Shown: in pieces, positions 8,574 through 17,848 of the stretch
Position numbering within the stretch: position 1 is the first letter of the stretch
Layout: every line of letters begins with the position of its first letter
Assembly (NCBI GenBank): GCA_001299455.1
Contig: CYUK01000003.1
Span: 620,001 to 684,000, forward strand
Source: Clostridiales bacterium SIT11
GTDB lineage: Bacteria; Bacillota; Clostridia; Tissierellales; Peptoniphilaceae
Direction: 5' to 3'
DNA: 64,000 nt
The notes under the pieces: model-generated
What the model was told of the DNA's origin: nothing
What the model saw: only the letters and a program-made list of their open reading frames with translations
The model's database searches: none
Program-made: the position numbers and the translations under genes

Positions 8574-8746
8574 AAGGGCGAACCCAGTCTCCAGCTCTTT
8601 TACAAGCTCTATCATCCTTGAATAAGCTTTGACTACTTTCACCTGAATACAAAAGGAGCCTGGCAGGTCTTTTCCTACTGAGCTCCCTCTTCCAGGTGCT
8701 AAGAGGTATTTTTAGCTGTTAGCTTAAAAATTTTCACCATAGACAC

Positions 8747-8776
8747 AAAAAAGACGGGAGATTTCCCGTCTTTTTT
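8747..8776 (-). terminator. Terminator of the G5-repeat surface protein gene
   Basis: A 12-bp stem AAAAAAGACGGG/CCCGTCTTTTTT (8747-8758 with 8765-8776) with U runs on both sides. It lies 46 bp past the minus-strand gene ending at 8823 and could work in both directions. Confidence 0.85.
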
Positions 8777-8822
8777 AATGAAGAAAAATTAAAAGTTTGT
8801 GTCTGTTTTCCTCTTGAAATTT

Positions 8823-11800
8823 TTATTCATCTTCTTTTCTTTTTTTACCTGTAATAAAAGCCAACATTGCACTGGCAAGTCCTCCAAGTTCTAGATAGGA
8901 AGTAACACCTGGGTCAAAAGTTTGTGGAGCCCTGGAATCATCCCTACTAGAGGTTCTGTATCCTAGTCCAGTTTCTTGAGATTCTTCTTGTCTCATAGGA
9001 CTTCCGCCTTCTTTTTGCCCTTGGTCTTGAGACTCTTGGGAAGGAAGTGGATTTTCTGGACCTTCCCCTGGTTTTTCTGGAGTGCTTGGCTTGTCTGGAT
9101 TTCCTGGCTTATCAGGATTTCCTGGTTGGTCAGGGTTCGGTCCTGGATTTGGACTTGAATCCGGTGTTGGGTCAGGATTTGGTCCTGGGTTTGGATTTGG
9201 ATCCGGATTTGGTCCTGGGTTTGGATTTGGATCCGGTGTTGGGTCTGGATTTGGTTTCGGATCTGGAGTGCCTGGATTTGGTTTGTCTGGATCCGGATTT
9301 GGTTTGTCTGGAGTGTCTGGTTTATCTGGATCAGGATCTACTGGTGGGGTTTCGCAAACATTCTTTGTTCCAACTTTGATAATTTTATCTTGTTTTTTTG
9401 TAATAGTTTCAGTAGTTCTAGACTCTTCCTTGCTGTTTTTAATCTTAATAGTTGTCTTCGTTTTACCTACAACACCTTCTTGAATAACTTCCGTCTTACC
9501 GGCTTCCATATTCGGATCTTCTTGAATAATTATATTGTAAGCTTCTTTACTTTCGTAAGTGACTTCGCCTTCAGTCTTAGAACCATATTTAACAATCTTC
9601 TTAGTTGGTTCTTCTCTTTCAACGTTTGTTTCAAGCTTGCCAGTTTCTTTATTGAAAGAAGTTGTTATCTTAGCTGTTCCTGTTTTACCTTCTTGAGTTA
9701 CTTCAGTTTTGCCAGCTTCCATATTTTCATCGTAAACATATTCTGTTTCAAATGGAAGTTCAGTTTCTTTTTCAATTGGCTTAATACCAATTCTTACAAC
9801 CCTATCTGTTGGGTCTTCAGTTTTTTCTTCTGTGACTAACTTATTATTTTCCTTATCATAGGATGTCTTAATAGTTGTCTTACCATTTTTACCTGGTGTT
9901 TTTTCTTCCATCTTGCCAGCTTCAAGATTTTCGTCATATTCATAAACTGTGTTGTAACCTTTTTCTACGACTTTTTCAACTGGTTTTATCCCGATTACGA
10001 TAATTTCTTTCTTAGCTTCTATCACATTAGTTTTATCTGTTTTAGCATCTCCATCAGCTTGACCATTCTTAATTTTTTGTGAGTATTCTAAATCGTATGA
10101 ACCTTTTTCACCCTTTTGGATAACCTTTGTTTCACCAGCTTCAAGCTCATCAGAATATCTGTATTCAACTTCAAATGGAGTTTCAATCTTTTCAGTGTGT
10201 TTTACTTCGCCAGTGAAATCTTTCTTTCCAACTCTAATTTTTGCGTTTACAGGCTTTTCTACTTTTACATCTGGCTCTCCATCGACTTTAGAATTTACAA
10301 TATTCCATGTTGTTGTCTTGCTGCCTTCAGATCCAGGAACGTCAACGACATATTCGCCAGATTTTAGATTTTCATCATATTCGATTTCATATTTAAATGG
10401 AATCTTTTCTGTGTATTCATGTTTTCCTTCTGTTCCTGCTGGAATCTTGATTTTCTTATTCTTAACTTCTGTAGTAACTTCTTGAGTTATTGTAATTTCT
10501 CCTGTATCTGGATTTCTTGTTGTTTTAATGGTAATAACTCCATCATTACCTTCCTCTACTACCACAGGTTCTCCATCTTTTCTTGAATAATCAAGTTCAT
10601 ATTCAATGCCCTTTGTAATAGTTATAGTGTCGGAAGCTGGTTTAGATCCAATTTCAATAATTTTGCTTACTGGTGCAACTTCATCTGTTTTTGAAGTATC
10701 TGCATCTCCATCAGCTTGTCCATTTTTAATCTTTTGTGAGTAATTTAGATTATATGATCCATTTATACCTTCTCTAACAGTTTTCATTTCTCCTTCTTTT
10801 AATTCAGGATTGTATCTGTATTCAACTGTATAAGGAACTTCTACTTTTTCTGTGTGAGTTACAACTCCAGTATAGTTTTTGTCTCCAACCTTGATTACTG
10901 CATTTTTAGGATCGGTTTTCTTTAACTCTTCTTCCTTAACAACTTTTGAATCTTTAATAGTCAGTTTTGTTGTCTTTGATCCAACTTCTCCTTCAGTTAC
11001 AACCTTATAGTTGTTTTCAGCATCTGGATAGTTTGTATAGAAATCTGGATCATATTCTATTGTGGTGTCAAAAGGAATTTCTTCTGTATACTCGTGGGTT
11101 CCTTGTGTACCTGAGCCTAGGAATTGAACGTTAGCTTTTTTTGTTCCGATTTCATTTCCTTCGGCATCTTCATAGTGAGCTGTTACTGGAACGTTAATCA
11201 TTGTTCCGTCTAGGTCAATTGTTTCTCCATCAGCGGCATTTGGTACTCTTGCTGTAACTTTACCGGTATCTGGATCAATAGAAACAATCCAAGTGTTTCC
11301 CTTGTTGTCTTTGTATTCCGTTTGATCTATTGTATACTTGTATGGTTTTCTGTCATAGTTATTATCGTCTACTATTACGTTGGATTCTAGCTTATCCCCA
11401 GCCTTACCAGCTTTTGCATCGTAATCTGGTTCAATATTTGATTTTTCTTTAAGAACAAATTCTGCAAATGCTGTTTCTGTTTCATCAGTGTTTTCATAAT
11501 GAACGGTTACAGGAACTTGTAATTTTTCTCCGCCATTAAAAGTTTTTCCATCTGGTTTGGCTTGAGGCTTTGCTGTCACTTCACCAGTTGCTTCATTGAT
11601 AGAGACGTCCCAAATATTGCCTTGATCATCCGTATAAGTGTCTGAATCAATCGTATACTTATTCGGTTTGTTCTTCTTATCATTTTGTTCTACAGTAACT
11701 GTAGAATCCATTTCTTCAGATGGATAATCTACTTGTACGTTATAAGATGGCAAATTGTTGTCGGTTTCTTGAACGACAAAGTGGAACCAGTGGACGTCTT

Positions 11801-13700
11801 TTGAACCATTAGTGTAAGTGTATTCTACAGGAATTGCTGCAAAGTCCCCTGCTTTTGCAGATTTTGGAGCTATAATGGAAAAATTACTAATATCATCAGG
11901 ATCTACTATTACCTTCCATTGGTCTTCTTCTGCTTTTCCTTCGTTAAGCTTATCGATAAAATCCATTTTAAGAACACCGACAGCTTCTCCCCTGGATTTT
12001 GCCCCATTCATATCATCAGCCGATTTTTCAAATTCATCAGTTTCGTCTTTTTCATAGATTCCTACGTCAAATTTGACGCCTGGTTTTACAGCAGATGAAG
12101 TAATGTCAGATGTATCGTCTTTATTGCCATCTTTAAAATTTTGATTATAATAACGCGTGTCATCAAGGTCGATTTTTAGGGTACCGATAAGGTTATAGTG
12201 GTCATAGCGGTCTATACCTTGCTTATCGATAGTAACTGTTTCACCTTTGTGATTAATATCTTCTGTTCCTGCAACAGGTCCTAAGTAAGTTCCTGGATCA
12301 TATGGATCGTCAGCAATTTTCGTAAATTCATCATTGGTTCTTGGACGAGCGAAGAATTTGACATCAAGGTTTTGCAGGGCTTTGTAGTCAGGTGTATTGA
12401 AGATAGAATCTTCGTTTACAACATATTTTCCGTTTTCATCTTTTTTAAGAGCACCTTCTGGCATTTTGATGTGTACGTAGCCTTCATCGTCAATATAGGC
12501 ACTTGCTCCTGGTACTACTTTACCGGTAACTGGGTTATACACTTGACCAACGATTCTTTCCTTGGCATTTTCGTCCATATTGTCTACTTTAATATCAGTT
12601 TTGATTTCTTGACCTTGAACAAAAACTTTGTCCCTATACTCTCCACTTAATTCCATAAGCTCAAGCTTGTCGTTTTCATTAGGCCAAGGATTTACTTTAT
12701 AGACTACAGAGAAACTACCACTCTCAAAATACTTGATTTTAGGATTATCTTGATCATAGTCATCTTTCATGCCTATAACTGTATAACCAGAATCATTAAT
12801 GTGCTTTAATGTTTCTTCACTAGCTACCCATTCATAATTTCTTTGAGGTCCTGCGGCAGTTATTTTTCCATCTTCATTTGGTTTGTATGTTACATCAGGT
12901 GAATCCTTTGTAAGCTTATCTCCCTCTTCCATCATCGGTTTATTACCAGTTTTTACAGCAATTCTACCTGTATCTGTCACATAAAGTAGGGTGTAAGTTC
13001 TTTGACCAGTTTTTTTGTCGATTACGATGGCATAACCATATTCAGTTAAACTTGGTGAAGTTGGGGATGGGTTTGAAGTATCAAATTTAAAACCGTCTTT
13101 TGCTTCTTCTCCGGCATCATCTTTGTGGAGTTCTTGACGTGCATCGCCTTGTTGTAAATCTGTTTTCTTATAGTCGTTTTTTTCGTCATAGTCTTCGATT
13201 TTTGCTTCATCTTCAGCATAGTTTGGCTCAGTGGCTTCTTCCCCTTGAGTTTCTCCTGCTCCTTGGGCTTCCACTGGTGTTTCTGGGTTGGTTTCCAAGG
13301 AAGCTTGGTCTCCTTCAGCTGGGCTGACCACAGGACTTTCACCTGGGTCTTGGGCTTGATTTTCCGGCAAAGCGTCTGGTTTTTGGGCAGGGTCTTCTTG
13401 GACTTCTTCCTTTGGAATCCCTAAATCTTCTGCTTCAGCAGGGGCCTCTTGTGTCGTTTCAGGACCTTGGGCCGGTGTCTGGGCTTGGTCTCCTTGGACT
13501 TGGGAAGGAGCTACGGCTTCCTTCTTGACAGTTTCAATAACTGCACTAGGTTGGTCTAGATTGGCCGCATAAACAGGGCTTGCCGATCCCATTAAGCCAA
13601 TCCCCCCGGCAACGATGGAAGCTCCTAGCAGGACCTTCTTCACATACTCATTAGAGAAGGGAGCTCCCATCTTTACTTTGTTTTTCGATTTTTCATTCAT
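8823..13700 (-). CDS. Large cell-wall adhesin with Rib-like region and ~8 G5-like repeats
   Basis: A secreted, wall-anchored protein of 1625 aa. A signal peptide spans about 1-46 (VKKVLLGASIVAGGIGLMGS, then SPVYA). A Pro/Glu/Gln-rich acidic segment follows to about 215. Residues about 655-865 hold two Rib/alpha-like beta repeats (TYTDDQGNIWDVS and EYKDNKGNTWIVS). About 865-1445 holds roughly eight 70-80-aa G5-like units (IPF..EYD...L..G). Two of them, the second and fifth, share SQKIKNGQADGDA. A PNPDP-rich stalk and APQTFDPGV (from 1591), a hydrophobic stretch and KKRKEDE end it. The layout resembles the accumulation/biofilm proteins Aap and SasG, so adhesion or zinc-dependent self-association is inferred. 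No canonical LPXTG is present. ATG 13700 follows AGGAGTTAAAGA. Confidence 0.88.
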   Translation of the reverse strand: MNEKSKNKVKMGAPFSNEYVKKVLLGASIVAGGIGLMGSASPVYAANLDQPSAVIETVKKEAVAPSQVQGDQAQTPAQGPETTQEAPAEAEDLGIPKEEVQEDPAQKPDALPENQAQDPGESPVVSPAEGDQASLETNPETPVEAQGAGETQGEEATEPNYAEDEAKIEDYDEKNDYKKTDLQQGDARQELHKDDAGEEAKDGFKFDTSNPSPTSPSLTEYGYAIVIDKKTGQRTYTLLYVTDTGRIAVKTGNKPMMEEGDKLTKDSPDVTYKPNEDGKITAAGPQRNYEWVASEETLKHINDSGYTVIGMKDDYDQDNPKIKYFESGSFSVVYKVNPWPNENDKLELMELSGEYRDKVFVQGQEIKTDIKVDNMDENAKERIVGQVYNPVTGKVVPGASAYIDDEGYVHIKMPEGALKKDENGKYVVNEDSIFNTPDYKALQNLDVKFFARPRTNDEFTKIADDPYDPGTYLGPVAGTEDINHKGETVTIDKQGIDRYDHYNLIGTLKIDLDDTRYYNQNFKDGNKDDTSDITSSAVKPGVKFDVGIYEKDETDEFEKSADDMNGAKSRGEAVGVLKMDFIDKLNEGKAEEDQWKVIVDPDDISNFSIIAPKSAKAGDFAAIPVEYTYTNGSKDVHWFHFVVQETDNNLPSYNVQVDYPSEEMDSTVTVEQNDKKNKPNKYTIDSDTYTDDQGNIWDVSINEATGEVTAKPQAKPDGKTFNGGEKLQVPVTVHYENTDETETAFAEFVLKEKSNIEPDYDAKAGKAGDKLESNVIVDDNNYDRKPYKYTIDQTEYKDNKGNTWIVSIDPDTGKVTARVPNAADGETIDLDGTMINVPVTAHYEDAEGNEIGTKKANVQFLGSGTQGTHEYTEEIPFDTTIEYDPDFYTNYPDAENNYKVVTEGEVGSKTTKLTIKDSKVVKEEELKKTDPKNAVIKVGDKNYTGVVTHTEKVEVPYTVEYRYNPELKEGEMKTVREGINGSYNLNYSQKIKNGQADGDADTSKTDEVAPVSKIIEIGSKPASDTITITKGIEYELDYSRKDGEPVVVEEGNDGVITIKTTRNPDTGEITITQEVTTEVKNKKIKIPAGTEGKHEYTEKIPFKYEIEYDENLKSGEYVVDVPGSEGSKTTTWNIVNSKVDGEPDVKVEKPVNAKIRVGKKDFTGEVKHTEKIETPFEVEYRYSDELEAGETKVIQKGEKGSYDLEYSQKIKNGQADGDAKTDKTNVIEAKKEIIVIGIKPVEKVVEKGYNTVYEYDENLEAGKMEEKTPGKNGKTTIKTSYDKENNKLVTEEKTEDPTDRVVRIGIKPIEKETELPFETEYVYDENMEAGKTEVTQEGKTGTAKITTSFNKETGKLETNVEREEPTKKIVKYGSKTEGEVTYESKEAYNIIIQEDPNMEAGKTEVIQEGVVGKTKTTIKIKNSKEESRTTETITKKQDKIIKVGTKNVCETPPVDPDPDKPDTPDKPNPDPDKPNPGTPDPKPNPDPTPDPNPNPGPNPDPNPNPGPNPDPTPDSSPNPGPNPDQPGNPDKPGNPDKPSTPEKPGEGPENPLPSQESQDQGQKEGGSPMRQEESQETGLGYRTSSRDDSRAPQTFDPGVTSYLELGGLASAMLAFITGKKRKEDE
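9130..9330 (-). repeat. Pro/Asp/Asn-rich stalk repeats in the G5 surface gene
   Basis: Degenerate tandem units of PNPDP/NPGP type are coded here. A 30-nt unit (GGATTTGGTCCTGGGTTTGG and following, plus strand) occurs at least twice in succession near 9176-9235. These are wall-spanning stalk repeats and are prone to length change. Confidence 0.75.
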
Positions 13701-13764
13701 CTTCTTTAACTCCTACTTTCTTCTTCAATTCATAAATCTCTTTCTTACAAAGATTGCTTCAGAT

Positions 13765-13793
13765 ATTATAACATGAATTTACCAATTATGAAA
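13765..13793 (-). promoter_or_regulatory. Probable promoter of the G5 surface protein gene
   Basis: TATAAT on the minus strand at 13765-13770. The -35 region 17 bp upstream (TTTCAT) is poor, so an activator or weak basal activity is possible. Confidence 0.5.
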
Positions 13794-14077
13794 GCCCCTT
13801 TAAGAGGCCATAGCTCTCTAAAATACAGGTTTTCTAAGGCTATTGTAAGGGAACGGTTGCAAAAAATCCTCTTCTCTCATCTTCCAATCTTGCTTATAAA
13901 AAACCAAGAGTCTCCTAAAACGAAGGTCTGGACCTCTTCCTAGGCCTTTCCCAAGGCCGGTCCGGCTTTTAGATATAAGCTGGAGTTTAGGAAAACAACT
14001 CCTAAAAAATAAAGATTTTCCATATCCTAAACCTTGATCTTTTTTATGCATTTTCTTTTTTTCTAGAAATTACCGGT
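13794..14077. other. Intergenic region with no supported gene
   Basis: No convincing coding frame. On the plus strand it holds GGCCTTTCCCAAGGCC, a small palindromic hairpin, and GGAGTT/AACTCC. A 16-nt stretch, CTAGGCCTTTCCCAAG (13947-13962), also occurs on the minus strand in the leader of the SLH gene (about 21060-21076). Confidence 0.5.
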
Positions 14078-15013
14078 TTACAAGTAAGCCTTTAGAAAAT
14101 TTTCCACCAGCTTTTGGTAGGCCTCCCCTTCCTCTTTGGGAAATTCCGTATGACCAAAGCCCTTGGCGGTATAAATTTGTTTTTTATCATGGGGAATGGC
14201 CTTGTAAAGGTCCTCCCCCATATGGGGCGGGGTCACTTTATCCTGGTCAGCATTGGTAATCAAAACGGGAACGGAAGCTTTCTGGATCCACTTGCAGGCA
14301 TTAATATCTTCAAGGGAAAAGTGGAGTTTATACCGGGTATAAAGGTCCCCTGCCCACCGCATGAAGGCCGCTGGAATCCCCTGGCTTTTTTCTATTTTTA
14401 TAAGTTCCCCGTCCAGCATCTCATTAAAGTCGGCCACTGGAGATTCCAAAATCAAGGCATCAATCTTGGAGTCATCTCTTCCTGCTGCCATGGCGGCGCT
14501 GGCTCCTCCGTAGGATTCCCCCCACAAAACCAGCTTTCCTCCCTCCTCCATCTTACTTTTTGCTACATTGACGGCATCTAGAATGTCCAAGGATTCTAAG
14601 ACGCCAAAGGTGTTATAGGGGGCCTGGTTGTCTCCGGAATTTCTCTGGTCAATGGCCAGAACATTGTAGCCCATGTCTAGAAAAATATCCATAATCCGGG
14701 CCAGGGAGGTCTTGGTTCCACCTAGGCCGTGGACCAGGACGGCCATGTTTTGGTTGCCCGGTTTTTTGATTAAAATGGCCGGAATGGTATGGTCCCCCTG
14801 TCGAGAGGGGATGGCCAATTTTTCTAGGTCCTGGCCCTGGGCAAATTTTTGAAATGCCCCTTCATAAGTTTCTGCGTATTTCAACGTCTCTTCCCGGGGG
14901 ATTGTATTGGTAAAGCCGTCAAAGACTTCCTTGCCTATAAAGATGGAGAAAGCAAGCCCTCCCAGGACCAGGAAAGCCAGGACCAGGATGCCTATTTTTT
15001 TTACTTTTTTCAC
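14078..15013 (-). CDS. Membrane-anchored alpha/beta hydrolase
   Basis: An N-terminal hydrophobic segment (residues 7-26) suggests a membrane anchor with the hydrolase domain outside. The alpha/beta-hydrolase core shows the oxyanion motif VHGLGG, the nucleophile elbow GESYGG, an acid in NADQD and the histidine in GFGHTEF. It is close to the YqkD/BAAT-C dipeptidyl-peptidase-like hydrolases, but its substrate is unknown. The start is GTG at 15013 after AAGGAGGTTCGG. It stands alone between the G5 adhesin and another hydrolase gene that ends at its own terminator. Confidence 0.87.
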   Translation of the reverse strand: MKKVKKIGILVLAFLVLGGLAFSIFIGKEVFDGFTNTIPREETLKYAETYEGAFQKFAQGQDLEKLAIPSRQGDHTIPAILIKKPGNQNMAVLVHGLGGTKTSLARIMDIFLDMGYNVLAIDQRNSGDNQAPYNTFGVLESLDILDAVNVAKSKMEEGGKLVLWGESYGGASAAMAAGRDDSKIDALILESPVADFNEMLDGELIKIEKSQGIPAAFMRWAGDLYTRYKLHFSLEDINACKWIQKASVPVLITNADQDKVTPPHMGEDLYKAIPHDKKQIYTAKGFGHTEFPKEEGEAYQKLVENFLKAYL

Positions 15014-15378
15014 TAACCGAACCTCCTTAAATCTTTGTCATTGAATCGGCCCACACGACTTGGTCTTTTCTATTTTTCTTTTATCTCATTTTTTCCGCCT
15101 GTAATTGGTCTGGACTCGGGAAGAGTTTTCAGCTTTTTAATCCCTTCGTGACGATAAACCGATTCCTAGTCTTTTTCCCCATGCAAGTCCCTTTCTGTAA
15201 GTATTTTCTGGATAAATTCTACCCTATTTTCATGGAGTTCTAAAGAGAAAAGCTGTAAATTTACGGAAACTTAACAGAAAATTTAAGAAAGTCCAATGTT
15301 CTCCAAAAAAAAATGGTCCTATCATCATTGGGCCGTCTCCGGTCACCAAAACTTCGTATAGAACCATTGCTTATCTAG
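15014..15378. other. Intergenic region between two hydrolase genes
   Basis: Apart from the terminator at 15305-15368, I see no gene. The part at 15014-15300 should hold the promoter of the downstream minus-strand hydrolase, but I find no convincing -35/-10 pair. Confidence 0.5.
15305..15368 (-). terminator. Terminator of the 373-aa hydrolase gene
   Basis: On the minus strand, AATGGTTCTAT (15358-15368) pairs with ATAGGACCATT (15312-15322), followed by a long U run. Confidence 0.7.
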
Positions 15379-16500
15379 CTATTCACTTTTTTCTTTCATT
15401 TCCAATACAGCTTCTATAAACTGGTCAGGCAAGTCGGCATGAATATCATGGATCGAAGGGTAGCCAGATTTCAGTTTACTATTTTTTATCAAAGCATGGA
15501 CCCGATTTGCGTCTTTTTCATCCATGGCAGAAAGTAAAATTCCATTTTGATCATAATAACTGGGTGCAGTTTCTTTGGAAGCTGCAACGTGGAGGATGAT
15601 GGTGGGGCAGGCGATGTCTTTTAAAATTTCTTCTTGATTTAAGTCTTTGAACCAGGAAAAATCATAAAAGCTTTCTCCAAAACGGAGGTCATAATTTCCT
15701 GTCCCATCCTGCATGTTCCGTGTGAGAAAGACCAAGTCATTCAATTTGAGTCTTGGTGGATAATACCAAACTAGGGGCATCTCCCCACTATTTTCCTTTA
15801 TGCGCTTTGAAAAGGGATTTTTCACAAGAAAGGACCAGTTGTCTTTGCCCTTTTTATTAAAAAATTCTTTCATATAGCTATGGTCTAGGTAGTATTTTGT
15901 ATAGTTGCAGTCTGTATCCTGGTTAAGAAAATCATGAATGGTTTTAAATTCAAGATAGGAAAAGGTCTTTTCTGCTCTTCCTTTTTCTGTGGAAAAGAAG
16001 GGTCCATCTTCCAAGAGAAGGCCCTTGACCTGGTCTTTTTCTTTGGCTGCAATGGCTGCAGCGATTAAGGCTCCTGAGGAATGACCCGATACAAATGTCT
16101 TTTCACCAATCACATGGCGAATAAAGATACTGAAATCATCTCGAAGAGAGGGGAGATTATATTTTTCAGGATTTTTTGAAGATTTTCCGTGTCCATAACA
16201 GTCTACTGCAAAAATGTGAAAATTCTTGGCCAAGTCTGGAAGAACTTTTGCATAATCTTCTTTGGCTACCATTTGACCGTGAATCAGCAAAAGAGGCTCT
16301 CCCTTATTTGGACCTTCTAAATAGGAAATTTCACTTCCGTCTGCTGTCCTATAGGTTTTTTCTACAAAACCTATAGCCTTGCCTTTCTTTTTCATAAACT
16401 GGTCATTGCAGTAATCATGGTGAATCGTCCGATAAGCCAGAATACTTATTAAGACAGCGATTATAAGTAAAACAACCAGCAGAATTTTTAATCCTATCAT
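15379..16500 (-). CDS. Alpha/beta hydrolase with N-terminal membrane anchor
   Basis: 373 aa. Residues about 3-22 are strongly hydrophobic (LKILLVVLLIIAVLISILAY), a likely anchor. The hydrolase domain has LLIHGQMV (oxyanion), VDCYGHGKSS, the nucleophile elbow GHSSGA, and a C-terminal histidine in the IHDIHADLP region. It resembles bromoperoxidase/esterase-type enzymes that act on small esters or peptides; the substrate is unknown. It is not a duplicate of the neighbouring hydrolase, as the motifs differ. ATG 16500 has GGAGAAAACAGG upstream. Confidence 0.83.
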   Translation of the reverse strand: MIGLKILLVVLLIIAVLISILAYRTIHHDYCNDQFMKKKGKAIGFVEKTYRTADGSEISYLEGPNKGEPLLLIHGQMVAKEDYAKVLPDLAKNFHIFAVDCYGHGKSSKNPEKYNLPSLRDDFSIFIRHVIGEKTFVSGHSSGALIAAAIAAKEKDQVKGLLLEDGPFFSTEKGRAEKTFSYLEFKTIHDFLNQDTDCNYTKYYLDHSYMKEFFNKKGKDNWSFLVKNPFSKRIKENSGEMPLVWYYPPRLKLNDLVFLTRNMQDGTGNYDLRFGESFYDFSWFKDLNQEEILKDIACPTIILHVAASKETAPSYYDQNGILLSAMDEKDANRVHALIKNSKLKSGYPSIHDIHADLPDQFIEAVLEMKEKSE

Positions 16501-16584
16501 CCTGTTTTCTCCTTTATTAAGCCTGGTATTGTCGTTTCCTAGGCAAATAAGACATCTTAAATAGACATTTCCGGTTTTAAAAAT

Positions 16585-16902
16585 TTATCCCCTTCTGCCC
16601 CCGAATTTTCCCAAGGCCTGGCCCAAAAGGGACAGGATTCCATTGATGAAAAGATAAATCATAGCACTTTCATTGTAGTGAATCCAAATTGTAGGCAAAA
16701 ATAAGATGGCCACAAGGACAGAATAGACCGGCTTAAAACCAAAATTTCGGCCGTAACCATAGGAAAGGACAAGGGTCAGAGCCGGCATGAGAAGGAGTAA
16801 AATAAACATTCCACTGCCTGTATCTATCATTAGGAGAGGTAGGAGATAATAATTTAAAAGAAGGCCGCCATAGATAAGGGCCTTTTTTCGATTGATTTCC
16901 AT
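16585..16902 (-). CDS. Small four-helix membrane protein of unknown function
   Basis: 105 aa with about four hydrophobic segments: LIYGGLLLNYYLLPLLMI, FILLLLMPALTLVLSYGYG, PVYSVLVAILFLPTIW and MIYLFINGILSLLGQAL. I do not recognise the family. The ATG at 16902 (after AAGGAGG and 8 nt) is preferred to a GTG at 16911 that overlaps the ribosome-binding site. It is the last gene of an XRE regulator - hypothetical - membrane protein operon, 26 bp after the previous stop. Similar trios of a YozG-like regulator and small membrane proteins are common in Firmicutes, but no role can be claimed. Confidence 0.7.
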   Translation of the reverse strand: MEINRKKALIYGGLLLNYYLLPLLMIDTGSGMFILLLLMPALTLVLSYGYGRNFGFKPVYSVLVAILFLPTIWIHYNESAMIYLFINGILSLLGQALGKFGGRRG

Positions 16903-16928
16903 TCCTTCCACCTCCTTGTCCTAAAGCC

Positions 16929-17345
16929 TTAAATTTTTTCCCAATTTTTCCTTGTCAATTGGTCAAAATTTTTTTCATTTTCCTCGAATAGCCTGCCTGT
17001 AAAGGGGATTTCATAAGAAACTTGCTTTCCAAGATAGTCAAAATGAATTCGGGCTTTCTTTCCCTTTTTTTCTACAGCATAATTTTCGATTTCCCCCTCA
17101 GGCATCAGGTAGAAATCCGCCTTGTCTGTATTGGAAATTTCTTTTTCATAAATCCCCCTTGGATCAAAGACCAAAACAAAAGTACGGTTGTTATCATAGG
17201 TATAATACAAATTACTTAGAAGCAATTTCAGACCAGACTTTTCCGGACTATTGTGCTTCATGGCTATAAGGTAATTTTTTCCCTCTCCAAACTTCCTGTC
17301 TACATCTTTTTTCAAGTCGTCCTTGTCATTAAATAATAAGTTCAT
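16929..17345 (-). CDS. Hypothetical protein in the XRE operon
   Basis: 138 aa, no signal peptide or membrane helix, mixed beta character (YYTYDNNRTFVLVFDPRG; ARIHFDYLGKQVSYEIPF). It looks like a small soluble beta-rich protein; family not recognised. It starts 8 bp after the XRE regulator stop, with TAGGAGGACCT before ATG 17345, so it is cotranscribed with the regulator and probably under its control. Confidence 0.7.
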   Translation of the reverse strand: MNLLFNDKDDLKKDVDRKFGEGKNYLIAMKHNSPEKSGLKLLLSNLYYTYDNNRTFVLVFDPRGIYEKEISNTDKADFYLMPEGEIENYAVEKKGKKARIHFDYLGKQVSYEIPFTGRLFEENEKNFDQLTRKNWEKI

Positions 17346-17353
17346 AGGTCCTC

Positions 17354-17557
17354 CTATTTAAAAATAAATACCTCTGTAATGTCCTTGTCCAGAACCTTGG
17401 AAATCTTATAAGCCGTCTCCAAGGTAGGGCTAATCGTGTTGTTTTCATAAGCCATAATAGACCTTCTCTTTAAGCCCACTGCCTTGGCCAACTTTTGTTG
17501 GGAAAGATTTTTCTCCTTCCGAAAGACACGTATCTTATTTTCAATTTCTACTTCCAT
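17354..17557 (-). CDS. XRE-family (YozG-like) transcriptional regulator
   Basis: A 67-aa Cro/CI-type DNA-binding domain and nothing more. The helix-turn-helix is NLSQQKLAKAVGLKRRSI, followed by the usual YENNTISPTLETAYKIS. It matches the small YozG/Xre regulators that sit ahead of membrane-protein genes. It heads a three-gene operon. Its promoter overlaps two 18-bp direct repeats (17571-17588, 17594-17611), so autoregulation is likely. Confidence 0.9.
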   Translation of the reverse strand: MEVEIENKIRVFRKEKNLSQQKLAKAVGLKRRSIMAYENNTISPTLETAYKISKVLDKDITEVFIFK

Positions 17558-17570
17558 AATACTTCCTTTT

Positions 17571-17631
17571 GTTCCATTTTTAGTACCAAATATGTTACAT
17601 TTATAGTACCACTTTTCCTATTTTTTGTAAA
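17571..17631 (-). promoter_or_regulatory. Promoter of the XRE operon with two direct-repeat operators
   Basis: On the minus strand, TTTACA (17626-17631) and TACTAT (17603-17608) are 17 bp apart. The 18-mer TGGTACTATAAATGTAAC (17594-17611) overlaps the -10. It recurs as TGGTACTAAAAATGGAAC (17571-17588) 23 bp downstream, with 16 of 18 bases the same. These are candidate operators for the regulator encoded at 17354-17557. Confidence 0.75.
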
Positions 17632-17783
17632 CCGTTGGATAGGAAACAAAATATTTAAAAACTTGTCTTTTTTAATCAAATTTAAAATAACCTGCAAAGA
17701 TATTTGCGTGGTAAAGAATGGATTCTAAGTATAAGAACCATTAAAAAATAAAAAAAGCATCCTTCAACAAATATTCCATGCAA

Positions 17784-17827
17784 AAAAATGGTTCTTAGGA
17801 CTTTTATTTATCCTAAGAACCATTTTT
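17784..17827 (-). terminator. Terminator of the SLH surface protein gene
   Basis: A 17-bp perfect stem (AAAAATGGTTCTTAGGA, 17784-17800, with 17811-17827) and a 10-nt loop, 21 bp past the SLH gene stop, U-rich on both strands. Confidence 0.9.
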
Positions 17828-17848
17828 CTAAATAGGATTCATTTTTTC

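Noticed and set aside
9047-9483. Long plus-strand open frames opposite the G5 gene tail
   Set aside because: They are antisense shadows of the Pro/Asp-rich repeats, as shown by their Leu/Gly/Phe-only composition.
13818-14051. 77-aa minus-strand frame in the spacer upstream of the G5 gene
   Set aside because: No ribosome-binding site, odd composition, overlaps palindromic sequence; likely chance.
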